Source of the DNA: Ruegeria marina | GTDB lineage: Bacteria > Pseudomonadota > Alphaproteobacteria > Rhodobacterales > Rhodobacteraceae | Direction: 5' to 3' | Assembly: GCF_900101475.1 (NCBI RefSeq) | Contig: NZ_FMZV01000018.1 | Span: 914 to 64,913, forward strand | Length of the DNA: 64,000 nucleotides | Part shown: positions 41,808-50,726 of the stretch, in pieces | Numbering within the stretch: the first letter of the stretch is position 1 | How the letters are laid out: each line of letters begins with the position of its first letter | Made by a program: the position numbers and the translations under genes | Notes under the pieces: generated by a model | Told to the model about the DNA's origin: nothing | The model's database searches: none | Seen by the model: the letters and a program-made list of their open reading frames with translations, nothing else

Positions 41808-42974
41808 CTAGCTGACGATCCGGGGCAAGCGGGTTGCGGGCGGGGTGTTGCGGCTGCGTTCGCTGCGCACGACACCGTCGATGATGGTCATGCCGACGCC
41901 GGGCAGGTTGCCCAGCTGCACGGATTCCAGGATGGTCTTGCCCGGCGCGTGCTGCGCCTGGTCCATAAGGACGAAATCGGCGGCATAGCCCCGTTCCAGC
42001 AGGCCGGCGTCCAGTTCGCGCTGCCGCGCCGTGTTGCCATTGGCAAAGCAGAAGGCGATCTCGGCCGGAACATTGCCCAGCGCCGAGAGCATCGCCACCA
42101 TCCGCAGGATGCCCAGCGGCTGCACACCGGACCCCGCAGGCCCGTCGGTGCCGAGGATGATCCTGTCCATCTGCTTCAACTCGCGCGCAGTGTTCAGCGT
42201 CAAGAGCGCCGCGCGCTCGTTGCCGTTATGCACGATCTCGAGCCCCGCGGTGCAGCTTTCGCACAGGCACATGATCTGGTCGTCCGGCAACGCCGAATGG
42301 CCGCCATTGATATGGCCGATCACGTCTGTGCCGGTTTCCAGCACCATGTCGGCATCAATGAGGCCCGACCCGGGGATTGAGGGACCGCCGGTATGAATGG
42401 TGGACTGGATACCGTATTTGCGCGCCCAATCGACCATCTGCTTTGCCGTCTTTCCGTCCTTGACGGTGCCCAGACCAACCTCGCCCAGCAGTTTCACCCC
42501 GGCATCGGCCAGTTCCTTGAAATCCTGCTCGACCATGCCGTGCTCGATCACCGGCGCGCCGGCCATAACCTTGACGCCGGAAGGGCGGAAATTCTCGTAC
42601 CAGCGCTGCGATGCGATCGCCATCGCCTTGAGGCCGACGATATCCTTGGGACGGCCCGGCATATGCACCTCGCCCGCTGAAATCAGCGTGGTCACGCCGC
42701 CATGCAGGGTGCTGTCGATCCAGTGAAGCTGTTGCTGGCGCGGAGTATAGTCGCCCACGACCGGGTGCACATGGCTGTCGATCAGGCCAGGCGCCAGGGT
42801 CACACCATTGGCGTCAATCAGCGTGTCGGCATCTTCGGTATCAAGATCACCCTCGTACCCCCAGTCGGAAATCCGCCCGTCAATGGCGACGACGCAGTCG
42901 CCGTCATAGATCGGCTCTTCCATCTTGCCCGACAGCAACAGGCCGATGTTCCGGATAACAAGCTTGCCCGACAT
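41808..42974 (-). CDS. ena: Enamidase-like amidohydrolase (6-oxo-tetrahydronicotinate ring opening)
   Basis: A 388-residue amidohydrolase closely resembling enamidase of Eubacterium barkeri, which hydrolyses 1,4,5,6-tetrahydro-6-oxonicotinate to 2-formylglutarate and ammonia. Shared features I recall are the LIDSHVHPVVGDYTPRQ region with metal ligands His68 and His70, LHGGVTTLISAGE, GRPKD, GEVGLGTVKDG, IHTGGPSIPGSG, GHINGGHSAL, LGTDGPAGSG and the end SRNTPPATR. Length matches. It is first of a two-gene minus-strand operon with the CoA transferase and is preceded by the palindromic operator at 43001. The match to both reductase and enamidase strongly supports a nicotinate-like reductive route. 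Confidence 0.87.
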   Translation of the reverse strand: MSGKLVIRNIGLLLSGKMEEPIYDGDCVVAIDGRISDWGYEGDLDTEDADTLIDANGVTLAPGLIDSHVHPVVGDYTPRQQQLHWIDSTLHGGVTTLISAGEVHMPGRPKDIVGLKAMAIASQRWYENFRPSGVKVMAGAPVIEHGMVEQDFKELADAGVKLLGEVGLGTVKDGKTAKQMVDWARKYGIQSTIHTGGPSIPGSGLIDADMVLETGTDVIGHINGGHSALPDDQIMCLCESCTAGLEIVHNGNERAALLTLNTARELKQMDRIILGTDGPAGSGVQPLGILRMVAMLSALGNVPAEIAFCFANGNTARQRELDAGLLERGYAADFVLMDQAQHAPGKTILESVQLGNLPGVGMTIIDGVVRSERSRNTPPATRLPRIVS

Positions 42975-43000
42975 GACGCCCTCCGCGAAACGAGAAACTC

Positions 43001-43014
43001 GTTAGCACGCTAAC
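43001..43014. promoter_or_regulatory. Perfect palindromic operator GTTAGCACGCTAAC upstream of the enamidase gene
   Basis: Perfect inverted repeat GTTAGC-AC-GCTAAC, 26 bp before the enamidase start on the minus strand. It matches the element at 28214-28227 in 13 of 14 positions, with matching flanks. Likely operator of the cluster-encoded MarR protein. Confidence 0.72.
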
Positions 43015-43057
43015 ATACTCGCGGATTCGGTCAAGCGCCGGGTGGCAGGTTCGCGGA

Positions 43058-44155
43058 TCAGGTGTTGAACAGGAAATGCATCACATCGCCATCCTTGACG
43101 ATGTAGCTCTTGCCTTCGGAGCGCATCTTGCCCGCTTCCTTGGCGCCTTGCTCGCCGTTGCAGGCGATGTAGTCGTCATAGGCGATGGTCTCGGCGCGGA
43201 TGAACCCCTTTTCAAAGTCCCCGTGGATGACCCCGGCCGCCTGCGGCGCGGCGGTGCCCCGGCGGATGGTCCAGGCGCGCGCCTCTTTCGGGCCAACGGT
43301 GAAATAGGTCTCCAGCTTCAGGAGTTGATAGCCTGCGCGGATCAACCGGTCGAGCCCGGCCTCCTCCAGCCCCATTTCCGACAGGAACATCTCTGCTTCC
43401 TCGGCTTCCAGCTGGCTGATCTCTTCCTCGATCCGGGCCGAGATGATGACATGGGCATTGCCCTGCGCCGCAGCCATTTCCGCCACCCGGTCGGAATGTT
43501 CATTGCCCTCGGCCGCGTCCTCTTCGGCCACGTTGCACACATAGAGCACCGGCTTGGTGGTCAGCAGTTGCAGCATCTTCCACGCCTTGGCGTCTTCCTC
43601 CGTCACCTCGACCACGCGAGCGGGCTTGCCGTCCTCCAGCACCGCCTGCGCGATGGCCAGCAGACGGTCCTGCTGCTGGGCCTCCTTGTCGTTGCCCTTC
43701 AGCTTGCGCACCAGGTTCGCACGGCGTTTCTCGATGCTTTCGAGATCGGCCAGCATCAGCTCGGTCTCGATGGTCTCGGCATCGGCCACCGGATCGACAC
43801 GGCCATCGACATGGGTCACGTCGCCGTCCTCGAAACAACGCAGCACATGGGCGATGGCGTCGACCTCGCGGATATTGGCCAGGAACTGGTTGCCCAGCCC
43901 TTCGCCCTTGGAGGCGCCCTTGACCAGACCTGCGATGTCGACAAAAGTCATGCGGGTCGGTATAATCTGTTTGGATTTGGCAATTGCGGCCAGCTTGTCC
44001 AGCCGGGCATCTGGCACACCCACCTCACCCACGTTGGGTTCGATGGTACAGAAGGGAAAGTTGGCCGCCTGCGCCGCCGCGGTGCGGGTCAACGCGTTGA
44101 AAAGGGTCGATTTGCCCACATTCGGCAGACCCACGATACCCATTTTGAAACCCAT
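43058..44155 (-). CDS. ychF: Ribosome-binding ATPase YchF (Obg-like)
   Basis: A 365-residue P-loop protein of the Obg superfamily that binds the ribosome and hydrolyses ATP. G1 is [11 protein letters not shown] (residues 8-18), with FCTIEPNVG and [10 protein letters not shown] following; the NKxD motif is replaced as usual in YchF, and the C-terminal TGS-like domain holds the [18 protein letters not shown] segment. I chose the ATG at 44155 (AGGAGA just upstream) because the family begins [10 protein letters not shown]; the open frame continues further upstream without support. Ends with MHFLFN, the conserved C-terminus. Confidence 0.97.
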   Translation of the reverse strand: MGFKMGIVGLPNVGKSTLFNALTRTAAAQAANFPFCTIEPNVGEVGVPDARLDKLAAIAKSKQIIPTRMTFVDIAGLVKGASKGEGLGNQFLANIREVDAIAHVLRCFEDGDVTHVDGRVDPVADAETIETELMLADLESIEKRRANLVRKLKGNDKEAQQQDRLLAIAQAVLEDGKPARVVEVTEEDAKAWKMLQLLTTKPVLYVCNVAEEDAAEGNEHSDRVAEMAAAQGNAHVIISARIEEEISQLEAEEAEMFLSEMGLEEAGLDRLIRAGYQLLKLETYFTVGPKEARAWTIRRGTAAPQAAGVIHGDFEKGFIRAETIAYDDYIACNGEQGAKEAGKMRSEGKSYIVKDGDVMHFLFNT

Positions 44156-44218
44156 GACCGTCTCCTGATGCCATCCGACGGGGCCTTCTAGGCGGGAGCA
44201 GCCGAATACGCAAGCCAT

Positions 44219-44240
44219 GCGTCGGGATGCGATCCGACGC
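44219..44240. other. Bulged inverted repeat in the ychF-PagL-like intergenic region
   Basis: Sequence gcgtcgggatgcgatccgacgc can fold as a stem with one bulged G and a GCG loop. It lies in the 186-bp divergent region between ychF and the PagL-like gene and could be a regulator site or part of a leader. No clear -10/-35 pair was identified. Confidence 0.35.
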
Positions 44241-44341
44241 GGTCACGCAATGGCGAGGGAAAGTGAAATACTCCTCTCCTGGAGGGTTACCGAGCTGTAC
44301 ACCTTCTGAGTTCAGAAACGCACACCCGACGGAGGGCTGTC

Positions 44342-44830
44342 ATGACACGTCTCATCCATGTAGCCGCGCTAACAATATGTTGTGCTGCCCCGCTCCACGC
44401 GCAGTCGCTGATCCTGGGCGCAGGCTATGCCGATTTCCAATACGAACGCTCCGAGGATCAGACTGTCCTGTTCCTGGAATACCAGCACAGGCCGTTATGG
44501 GAGCGGGGCCGCTTCAGCGCGCGACTTGCCGGCGCGGTCACGCTGCACGGCAATGGCGATTTCCACCTGGGCGCCGGTGTTGCCGCCGAATATGCCTTTG
44601 ACCGCAACTGGTTCATAGAGGCCAGCGTTCTGCCCGGTTTCTACTTCGAAGGCGAGGACGGCAACACGCTGGGCAGTCATTTCGAGGTGCGCAGCCTGCT
44701 CGGTGTCGGCTACCGGTTCATGAACGGCAATGCTCTGTCGCTGGCCGCCACGCACAAGTCGAACGCTTCGGTGTCCGAGTTCAACCCGGGGGTCAACTCG
44801 GTCCTGCTGCGGTTTCACCGATCTTTCTGA
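44342..44830 (+). CDS. PagL-like outer membrane acyloxyacyl hydrolase family protein
   Basis: A 162-residue outer membrane barrel-type protein with a signal peptide (to residue 20, LHAQ). The C-terminal region contains HKSNASVSEFNPG, matching the HxSN motif of PagL lipid A 3-O-deacylases, with His138 and Ser140 as the would-be catalytic pair; the C-terminal Phe is typical of outer membrane proteins. By eye alignment the third PagL residue (Glu) corresponds to Asn152 here, so activity is not certain. It would act on lipid A in the outer leaflet. GGAGG precedes the start. It lies alone between ychF and trpA. Confidence 0.7.
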   Translation: MTRLIHVAALTICCAAPLHAQSLILGAGYADFQYERSEDQTVLFLEYQHRPLWERGRFSARLAGAVTLHGNGDFHLGAGVAAEYAFDRNWFIEASVLPGFYFEGEDGNTLGSHFEVRSLLGVGYRFMNGNALSLAATHKSNASVSEFNPGVNSVLLRFHRSF

Positions 44831-44908
44831 TCCATCCGGCGGGTGTGGGATTGATTTTCCGCCGAACATTCTGCACATCGGGCGGACAGCAGACAGCAAG
44901 GACGCCCG

Positions 44909-45700
44909 ATGACCCGTATCGACGCAAAATTCGCCGAGTTGAAAGCCCAGGGCAAGAAAGCCTTTGTCGCTTATGTGATGGCGGGCGATCCCGACTATGA
45001 AACCTCGTTGGAGGTGGTCAAGGGACTGCCCGGCGCAGGCGTGGATATCATCGAGCTCGGCCTGCCCTTTACCGATCCGATGGCGGACGGACCGACGATC
45101 CAGCTGGCAGGCCAGCGCGCGCTGGATGGCGGCATGACCCTCCAGCGGACGCTGGACCTGGCGACCGAGTTCCGCAAGACCGACGACACCACCCCGATCG
45201 TGCTGATGGGCTATTACAACCCGATCTACAACCGGGGCGTGGATCGTTTCCTGGCCGATGCCAAGGCCGCCGGCATAGACGGGCTTATCGTGGTGGACCT
45301 GCCGCCCGAGGAAGATGCCGAACTGTGCCTGCCCGCGCAGGCCGCAGGGCTGAACTTCATCCGTTTGGCCACCCCCACCACCGACGACAAGCGGTTGCCG
45401 CGCGTTCTCCAGAACACCTCGGGCTTTGTCTATTACGTCTCGATCACCGGGATCACCGGTGCGGCCGAGGCGCAGGCGACCGATGTCGGGCCGGAAGTGG
45501 CCCGGATCAAGGCGGCGACCGATCTGCCGGTCATCGTGGGCTTCGGCATCAACTCGCCCGAGAAGTCGCGCGCCATCGCCAGTGTCGCCGATGGCGCGGT
45601 GGTCGGATCGGCCATCGTCAGCCAAATCGGCGCGGGCAAGCCGCCGGCCGAGGTTCTGGCCTTTGTCAAATCGCTGGCAGACGGCGCGCACAGCGCCTGA
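44909..45700 (+). CDS. trpA: Tryptophan synthase alpha chain
   Basis: A 263-residue TIM-barrel subunit that cleaves indole-3-glycerol phosphate to indole and glyceraldehyde 3-phosphate and channels indole to TrpB. The catalytic Glu49 and Asp60 are in place ([16 protein letters not shown]), as are the phosphate-binding GFGINSPEK and GSAIVSQIG regions. Length is normal. It is not next to trpB, which lies 5 kb away on the other strand. It ends 3 bp from the convergent MaoC gene. Confidence 0.97.
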   Translation: MTRIDAKFAELKAQGKKAFVAYVMAGDPDYETSLEVVKGLPGAGVDIIELGLPFTDPMADGPTIQLAGQRALDGGMTLQRTLDLATEFRKTDDTTPIVLMGYYNPIYNRGVDRFLADAKAAGIDGLIVVDLPPEEDAELCLPAQAAGLNFIRLATPTTDDKRLPRVLQNTSGFVYYVSITGITGAAEAQATDVGPEVARIKAATDLPVIVGFGINSPEKSRAIASVADGAVVGSAIVSQIGAGKPPAEVLAFVKSLADGAHSA

Positions 45701-45703
45701 CCG

Positions 45704-46147
45704 TCAGGGCCGGCGTCTGAGAATGTTGATGCCCGCGTATTCGGCCACTTTCTGGTCATCCTGATTGTAGATCTCGCTCAGCACCGTGATCCGGCCCCTG
45801 TCAGGTCGCGACCGGGACGCGGTGCTGTCGATGACGGTTGCCACCACCCGCAGGCGGTCTCCGGGGCGCACCGGCACCAGCCATTTCACATCGGTCATGC
45901 CCGGAGAGCCCATGGACGCCTCGGCCCAGAGGCCGGACGCATACCAGCGCTCGAACGCTGTGATGAGCGTATGCCAGCCGCTGGCAATGATTCCACCGAA
46001 CGGGCCATCCTTGGCGGCTTCGGGATCAATATGGAACGGCTGCGGGTCCCACTTGCGCGCGAAATCCATGATATCTTCGCCGGTCATCTCCCAAGCTTCG
46101 GATTCATATCGGAAACCGACGGGAAAATCCTCCCAATACTTCGTCAT
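45704..46147 (-). CDS. MaoC family dehydratase
   Basis: A 147-residue hotdog protein of the MaoC/R-hydratase type, expected to add water to or remove it from acyl-CoA double bonds. The hydratase motif is present as DPQPFHID followed by FGGIIASGWHT, with Asp and His as catalytic residues. Substrate is unknown; the neighbours (trpA, an L-lactate dehydrogenase-like gene) do not help. It has its own promoter region of about 108 bp shared divergently with the downstream plus-strand gene. Confidence 0.88.
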   Translation of the reverse strand: MTKYWEDFPVGFRYESEAWEMTGEDIMDFARKWDPQPFHIDPEAAKDGPFGGIIASGWHTLITAFERWYASGLWAEASMGSPGMTDVKWLVPVRPGDRLRVVATVIDSTASRSRPDRGRITVLSEIYNQDDQKVAEYAGINILRRRP

Positions 46148-46255
46148 GCCACTTGCCCAATCTTTGCACTCGGGGGCACAGTGTCGCGGTCAGAGCGGAT
46201 TGCCAAGCTCTGAAATGATTGGTAAGAAAAATTAACCAATTTCGAGGGACTGGAC

Positions 46256-47419
46256 ATGGCCGTCATCACCAATATCGAAGACCTGAAGCGGATCTATGAG
46301 CGCCGCGTGCCGCGCATGTTCTACGATTATGCCGAAAGCGGCAGCTGGACCGAGCAGACCTTTCGCGACAACAGTTCCGATTTCGACCTGGTCCGCCTGC
46401 GCCAGCGGGTCGCGGTGGACATGTCGGGCCGGTCGACGGCAAGCCAGATGATCGGACAGGATGTGGCGATGCCGGTTGCGCTGGCACCTGTGGGGCTGAC
46501 CGGCATGCAGCATGCCGATGGCGAGATCAAGGCAGCCCAGGCAGCCAACGATTTCGGCGTGCCCTTCACGCTCTCGACCATGTCGATCAACTCGATCGAG
46601 GACGTGGCCGAGGCGACGGGCCGGCCGTTCTGGTTCCAGCTCTACACGATGAAGGACACCGACTACATCAGCCGCCTGATCGAACGGGCCAAGGCGGCGA
46701 AATGCTCGGCGCTGGTGATCACGCTCGACCTGCAAATTCTGGGCCAACGGCACAAGGACCTCAAGAACGGCCTCTCGGCCCCGCCGAAACTGACCCCCAG
46801 AACCATTGCGAACCTGATGACGAAATGGGCCTGGGGGATCGAGATGCTGGGCGCCAAGCGCCGCCATTTCGGAAATATCGTGGGCCATGTACATGGGATT
46901 TCCGACACCTCCAGCCTGGGCGCCTGGACGGCGGAGCAGTTCGACCCGTCGCTCGACTGGGGCAAGGTCGAAAAACTGATGGAGCAATGGGGCGGCAAGG
47001 TGATCCTGAAAGGCATCCTTGATGCCGAGGACGCGAAGATGGCCGCCAAGCTGGGCGCCGATGCCATCGTGGTGTCGAACCACGGCGGACGGCAGCTTGA
47101 CGGTGCGCTCAGTTCCATCCGCGTCCTGCCCGAGATCATGGATGCCGTCGGCAGCGATATCGAGGTACACCTGGACAGCGGCATCCGCTCGGGCCAGGAC
47201 GTGCTCAAGGCGCTGGCGCTGGGCGCCAAGGGCACGATGATCGGCCGCGCCTTTGTCTATGGCCTGGGGGCCATGGGACAGGCCGGGGTGACCAAGGCGC
47301 TGGAGGTGATCCACCGCGAACTGGACATCACCATGGCGTTGTGCGGGGAAAAGAATGTGGCCAACCTCGGCCGCCACAACCTGCTGGTACCCGAAGATTT
47401 CGGCGGACGCTGGGCCTGA
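46256..47419 (+). CDS. lldD: FMN-dependent alpha-hydroxy acid dehydrogenase (L-lactate dehydrogenase type)
   Basis: A 387-residue TIM-barrel flavoprotein oxidising L-lactate or a related 2-hydroxy acid, probably with electron transfer to quinone. The FMN and active-site regions are typical: [11 protein letters not shown] near the start, [12 protein letters not shown], the [11 protein letters not shown] motif with the catalytic His and substrate-binding Arg, and [24 protein letters not shown]. Length is close to E. coli LldD (396). It stands alone, followed by a hairpin. Substrate preference (lactate versus mandelate or glycolate) cannot be told. Confidence 0.9.
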   Translation: MAVITNIEDLKRIYERRVPRMFYDYAESGSWTEQTFRDNSSDFDLVRLRQRVAVDMSGRSTASQMIGQDVAMPVALAPVGLTGMQHADGEIKAAQAANDFGVPFTLSTMSINSIEDVAEATGRPFWFQLYTMKDTDYISRLIERAKAAKCSALVITLDLQILGQRHKDLKNGLSAPPKLTPRTIANLMTKWAWGIEMLGAKRRHFGNIVGHVHGISDTSSLGAWTAEQFDPSLDWGKVEKLMEQWGGKVILKGILDAEDAKMAAKLGADAIVVSNHGGRQLDGALSSIRVLPEIMDAVGSDIEVHLDSGIRSGQDVLKALALGAKGTMIGRAFVYGLGAMGQAGVTKALEVIHRELDITMALCGEKNVANLGRHNLLVPEDFGGRWA

Positions 47420-47451
47420 TCGCAGATCAAGCCGGTATATATTCGCGAAGC

Positions 47452-47479
47452 GGGCCGCAATCCGGATGCGTTGCGGCCC
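47452..47479 (+). terminator. Hairpin between the lactate dehydrogenase-type gene and rplY
   Basis: Inverted repeat gggccgcaa ... ttgcggccc (9 bp, 10-base loop), 33 bp after the lldD stop, followed by atttgatgg. It separates lldD from the rplY-pth unit. Confidence 0.6.
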
Positions 47480-47588
47480 ATTTGATGGTCGAATCCCCTT
47501 TCCTTTCCACGGGATCCGCTGTAAGAGCGCGGCTTCATGCGGGGCTACAGCCTTGGAGGAGCCCCGCCCTAACTTTGGAGATACTATC

Positions 47589-48209
47589 ATGGCTGGTGAG
47601 ATTCCTGATCTCGTAGCTCTGGAACGGACGGGGACGGGCAAGGGCGCCGCCCGTCAGGCACGCCGCGACGGCATGGTTCCGGGCATTGTTTACGGTGGCG
47701 ACAAAGAGCCGCTTCCGATCAACATTCAGTTCAACAAGCTGCTGAAGATGCTCAAGGCGGGCCGCTTCAAGTCGACGCTCTTCAACCTCAAGGTCGACGG
47801 CCACGAAGACGTGCGCGTGATCTGCCGCAACGTCCAGCGCGATGTGGTCAAGGACCTGCCGACGCACCTGGACCTGATGCGCCTGCGCCGCACCACCCGC
47901 ATCAACCTGTTCATCCACGTCGACTTCATCAACCACGGCGCCGCCCCCGGCATCAAGAAGGGCGGCGTGCTGACGGTGGTTCGCCCCGAAGTCGAACTGG
48001 AAGTCACCGCCGGTGATATTCCGGAAAAGATCACCGTGGACCTGACCGGCCTGAACATCGGCGACATCGTTCACATCCAGGATGTCGTGCTGCCCGAGGG
48101 CGTAAAGCCGACCATCGACCGCAACTTCGTGATCGCGAACATCTCGGCCCCGTCGGGTCTGGCTGCTTCGGCGGATGAAGAAGACGAAGAAGGCAACGGC
48201 GAAGAGTAA
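47589..48209 (+). CDS. rplY: 50S ribosomal protein L25/general stress protein Ctc
   Basis: A 206-residue long-form L25 (Ctc type) that binds 5S rRNA. The N-terminal L25 domain ([30 protein letters not shown] in overlapping blocks) is followed by the C-terminal TL5-like beta domain ([37 protein letters not shown]) and an acidic tail ([11 protein letters not shown]). I chose the ATG at 47589, where ggagat precedes and the family sequence starts. Upstream of pth, the widespread rplY-pth arrangement. Confidence 0.96.
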   Translation: MAGEIPDLVALERTGTGKGAARQARRDGMVPGIVYGGDKEPLPINIQFNKLLKMLKAGRFKSTLFNLKVDGHEDVRVICRNVQRDVVKDLPTHLDLMRLRRTTRINLFIHVDFINHGAAPGIKKGGVLTVVRPEVELEVTAGDIPEKITVDLTGLNIGDIVHIQDVVLPEGVKPTIDRNFVIANISAPSGLAASADEEDEEGNGEE

Positions 48210-48232
48210 TCTTCAGCCAGGCACTCTACACC

Positions 48233-48258
48233 AAACGGGGCCCCACGGGCCCCGTTTT
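48233..48258 (+). terminator. Rho-independent terminator after rplY
   Basis: Perfect 11-bp stem aaacggggccc / gggccccgttt with a CAC loop, ending in TTTTCGTTTC. A strong intrinsic terminator 23 bp after the rplY stop; pth 88 bp further on would need read-through or its own promoter. Confidence 0.88.
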
Positions 48259-48345
48259 CGTTTCGTCCGCCTGAAACGAGCCGGAAATGGACTTTGTCTG
48301 CAAATCGGGCCATACGGGCGCAAACCGCCAGCAACGGGGCACAGA

Positions 48346-49038
48346 ATGAAACTCTTTGTCGGATTGGGCAATCCGGGCGCGAAATACGCCCGCAACCGGC
48401 ACAACATCGGCTTCATGGCCGCCGACAGGATCGCCGAGGACCATGGCTTCGGTCCCTGGAAAGCCCGGTTTCAGGGGCAGATGTCCGAAGGGCGTCTGGG
48501 TTCTGAAAAAGTACTTCTCCTGAAGCCCGAAACCTTCATGAACCGTTCGGGCCAGTCGGTTGGCGAGGCGATGCGGTTCTACAAGCTCGAAAGCACCGAC
48601 GTTACCGTTCTGCATGACGAACTGGATCTTGCGCCGGGCAAGGTGCGGGTCAAGGCCGGCGGGGGTCACGCCGGGCACAATGGGCTGCGTTCCATCCACG
48701 AACATATCGGCGCAGCCTATGACCGGGTCCGGCTGGGCATCGGCCACCCGGGGCGGAAAGAAGCCGTCGCCGGATACGTGCTGCACGATTTTGCCAAGGC
48801 CGATGAGGAATGGCTCGAAAACGTGTTGCGCGGAGTTTCGGACGGAGCCGCGGCCCTGGCCGCCGGAGACGGTGCGAGATTCATGAATGCCGTTGCCCTG
48901 CGCACCGCGCCTCCCAGATCGTCGAACCGCCCTGAAAAGTCGGCCCCCAACGATCCGGCCACGAAAACACCCGCCGATCCGGCACCGGCGCCCGACAACC
49001 GTAGCCCGTTGCAGAAACTGGTCGACCGGTTCAAGTGA
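48346..49038 (+). CDS. pth: Peptidyl-tRNA hydrolase
   Basis: A 230-residue enzyme that recycles peptidyl-tRNA by hydrolysing the ester bond. Family marks: [23 protein letters not shown] with the catalytic His20, [29 protein letters not shown] and [12 protein letters not shown]. The catalytic domain ends near residue 188; a 40-residue Pro/Ala-rich tail follows that many alphaproteobacterial Pth proteins carry. I chose the ATG at 48346 from the family N-terminus; the ribosome binding site is weak (aacgggg). Confidence 0.97.
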   Translation: MKLFVGLGNPGAKYARNRHNIGFMAADRIAEDHGFGPWKARFQGQMSEGRLGSEKVLLLKPETFMNRSGQSVGEAMRFYKLESTDVTVLHDELDLAPGKVRVKAGGGHAGHNGLRSIHEHIGAAYDRVRLGIGHPGRKEAVAGYVLHDFAKADEEWLENVLRGVSDGAAALAAGDGARFMNAVALRTAPPRSSNRPEKSAPNDPATKTPADPAPAPDNRSPLQKLVDRFK

Positions 49039-49115
49039 CGGCTGCCGTCACGTAGCAGTTGCCGTATTGCTGCACTGTTGCCACTCTGGCCTTCAGAGCG
49101 CGCGGGAGGACCTAC

Positions 49116-50279
49116 ATGAGATCGATCGGAAAATGGCTTGGGCGCATCCTGTTGGCGATGGTGCTGGCCGCTGCGGTCGTCGGCTTCTGGAAACGGGAAG
49201 AAATCACCCGGCTTCTGGCCGTAAACTCCCTCTTTTCGGCAGAGAAGATCGTTTTCAACTTCTCGAATATGGATACGGCTTTTCTGACCGCACCGCTGCC
49301 GCGCGGCACATTGCCGACGTCCGAACTTGCACATGGCCCTGCATTCGACCTGCCGCAAGGCGGCACCGAATGGATCGAGGACAGGGCGCTGACCTCGCTG
49401 CTGATCCTCAAGGATGGGCAGATCCGCTACGAGGAGTACTTTCTGGGAACCGGTCCGGACGACCGCCGCATATCATGGTCGATCGCCAAGAGCTATCTCT
49501 CCGCGCTGTTCGGCGTCCTGCTCGACGAAGGCGCGATCGCCTCGATCGACGATCCGGTTGTCAAGTATGCACCTCAGCTCAAGGGCAGCGCCTACGAGCC
49601 CGCAACGATCCGCAACGTGCTGAACATGGCGAGCGGCATCACCTTTGACGAGGATTACTTCGACAAGAACTCGGACATCAACCGGATGGGGCGTGTCATC
49701 GCACTGGGCGGGACGCTGGACGATTTTTCCGCCAGTTTTACCGCGCGTTTCGCCGAACCCGGCCAAACCTGGAAATACGTCTCCATCGACACCCATGTGA
49801 TCGGCATGATCGTTCGCGGGGCCACCGGGCGCAGCGTTACCGAGTTGATGGCGGAAAAGATCATCGCGCCGCTGGGACTTGAACGCGGCGGGTATTACAT
49901 CACCGATGGCGCAGGCGTTGCCTTTGTACTCGGTGGTCTGAATTTCACCACCCGCGACTATGCCCGTTTCGGTCAGATGATCGTGCAGAACGGCGCATAT
50001 GGCGGCAGGCAGGTGGTTCCCGCCGAGTGGATCGCGGCCTCGACCGCTCCAAGCGCGCCGACCGAGCCGGGCAAGACCGGCTACGGTTATCAGTGGTGGA
50101 TCCCCGTCGGTGCGCATCCGGGCGAGTTTCTGGCCCGCGGCGTCTATGGCCAGTTCATCTATTTCGACCAGCCCCGCGGCGTGGTGATCGTGACCACGGC
50201 CGCCGATCGCGGTTTCCGCGATCCGGGCGCCTATGACTCGAATATCGAAATGTTCCGCAAGATCGTGAAAAACCTGTAA
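49116..50279 (+). CDS. Serine hydrolase of the class C beta-lactamase/esterase family
   Basis: A 387-residue protein with an N-terminal membrane anchor (GRILLAMVLAAAVVGFW, residues 9-25) and a beta-lactamase-like domain in the periplasm. The S-x-x-K motif is SIAK at Ser122-Lys125; the second motif looks like YVS in WKYVSIDTHVIG near residue 231. Such proteins act as esterases, peptidases or 6-aminohexanoate dimer hydrolases; this one resembles the last group in layout, but the substrate is unknown. GGGAGGA lies 5 bases upstream of the ATG. The DUF2237 gene follows after 9 bp. Confidence 0.85.
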   Translation: MRSIGKWLGRILLAMVLAAAVVGFWKREEITRLLAVNSLFSAEKIVFNFSNMDTAFLTAPLPRGTLPTSELAHGPAFDLPQGGTEWIEDRALTSLLILKDGQIRYEEYFLGTGPDDRRISWSIAKSYLSALFGVLLDEGAIASIDDPVVKYAPQLKGSAYEPATIRNVLNMASGITFDEDYFDKNSDINRMGRVIALGGTLDDFSASFTARFAEPGQTWKYVSIDTHVIGMIVRGATGRSVTELMAEKIIAPLGLERGGYYITDGAGVAFVLGGLNFTTRDYARFGQMIVQNGAYGGRQVVPAEWIAASTAPSAPTEPGKTGYGYQWWIPVGAHPGEFLARGVYGQFIYFDQPRGVVIVTTAADRGFRDPGAYDSNIEMFRKIVKNL

Positions 50280-50288
50280 ACTGGCGAC

Positions 50289-50666
50289 ATGAAACCCGAC
50301 CCAAGTATCAATGTGCTGGGCGGGGCGCTGGAGCCCTGCTCAACCGAACCCCTGACCGGTTTCTTCCGGGACGGGCACTGCAATACCTGCGCTCAGGACC
50401 AGGGCAGCCACACGGTCTGCGCTGTGATGACAGCCGAATTTCTCGCCTATTCGAAATATGTGGGCAATGATCTGAGTACACCGCGCCCGGAATTCCGCTT
50501 TTCCGGGTTGAAACCAGGCGACCGCTGGTGCCTGTGCGCGGCACGGTTCTTGCAGGCTGCCGACGAAGGCTGCGCCCCGCTTGTACACCTGAACGCGACA
50601 CATTTGCGTGCGCTCGAGGTGGTGCCTCTGGATGTATTGCAAAATCACGCGACGGCGCGGGATTGA
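50289..50666 (+). CDS. DUF2237 family protein
   Basis: A 125-residue cytoplasmic protein matching the DUF2237 pattern: VLGGALEPCSTEPLTGFFRDGHCNTC in blocks, GSHTVCAVMT, FLAYSKYVGNDLSTPRPEFRFSGLKPGDRWCLCAARFLQA in blocks, and TH(E/L)RALEVVPLDVL at the end. The several conserved cysteines (CNTCAQD; WCLC) suggest metal or redox chemistry, but no function is known. It lies 9 bp after the serine hydrolase gene on the same strand and is convergent with trpB. Confidence 0.88.
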   Translation: MKPDPSINVLGGALEPCSTEPLTGFFRDGHCNTCAQDQGSHTVCAVMTAEFLAYSKYVGNDLSTPRPEFRFSGLKPGDRWCLCAARFLQAADEGCAPLVHLNATHLRALEVVPLDVLQNHATARD

Positions 50667-50726
50667 CGGCATAGCGGGTTGCGGGACCGGCAGGCGCAAA
50701 TGCATGCCGGCCCAGGTCAGACTGGG

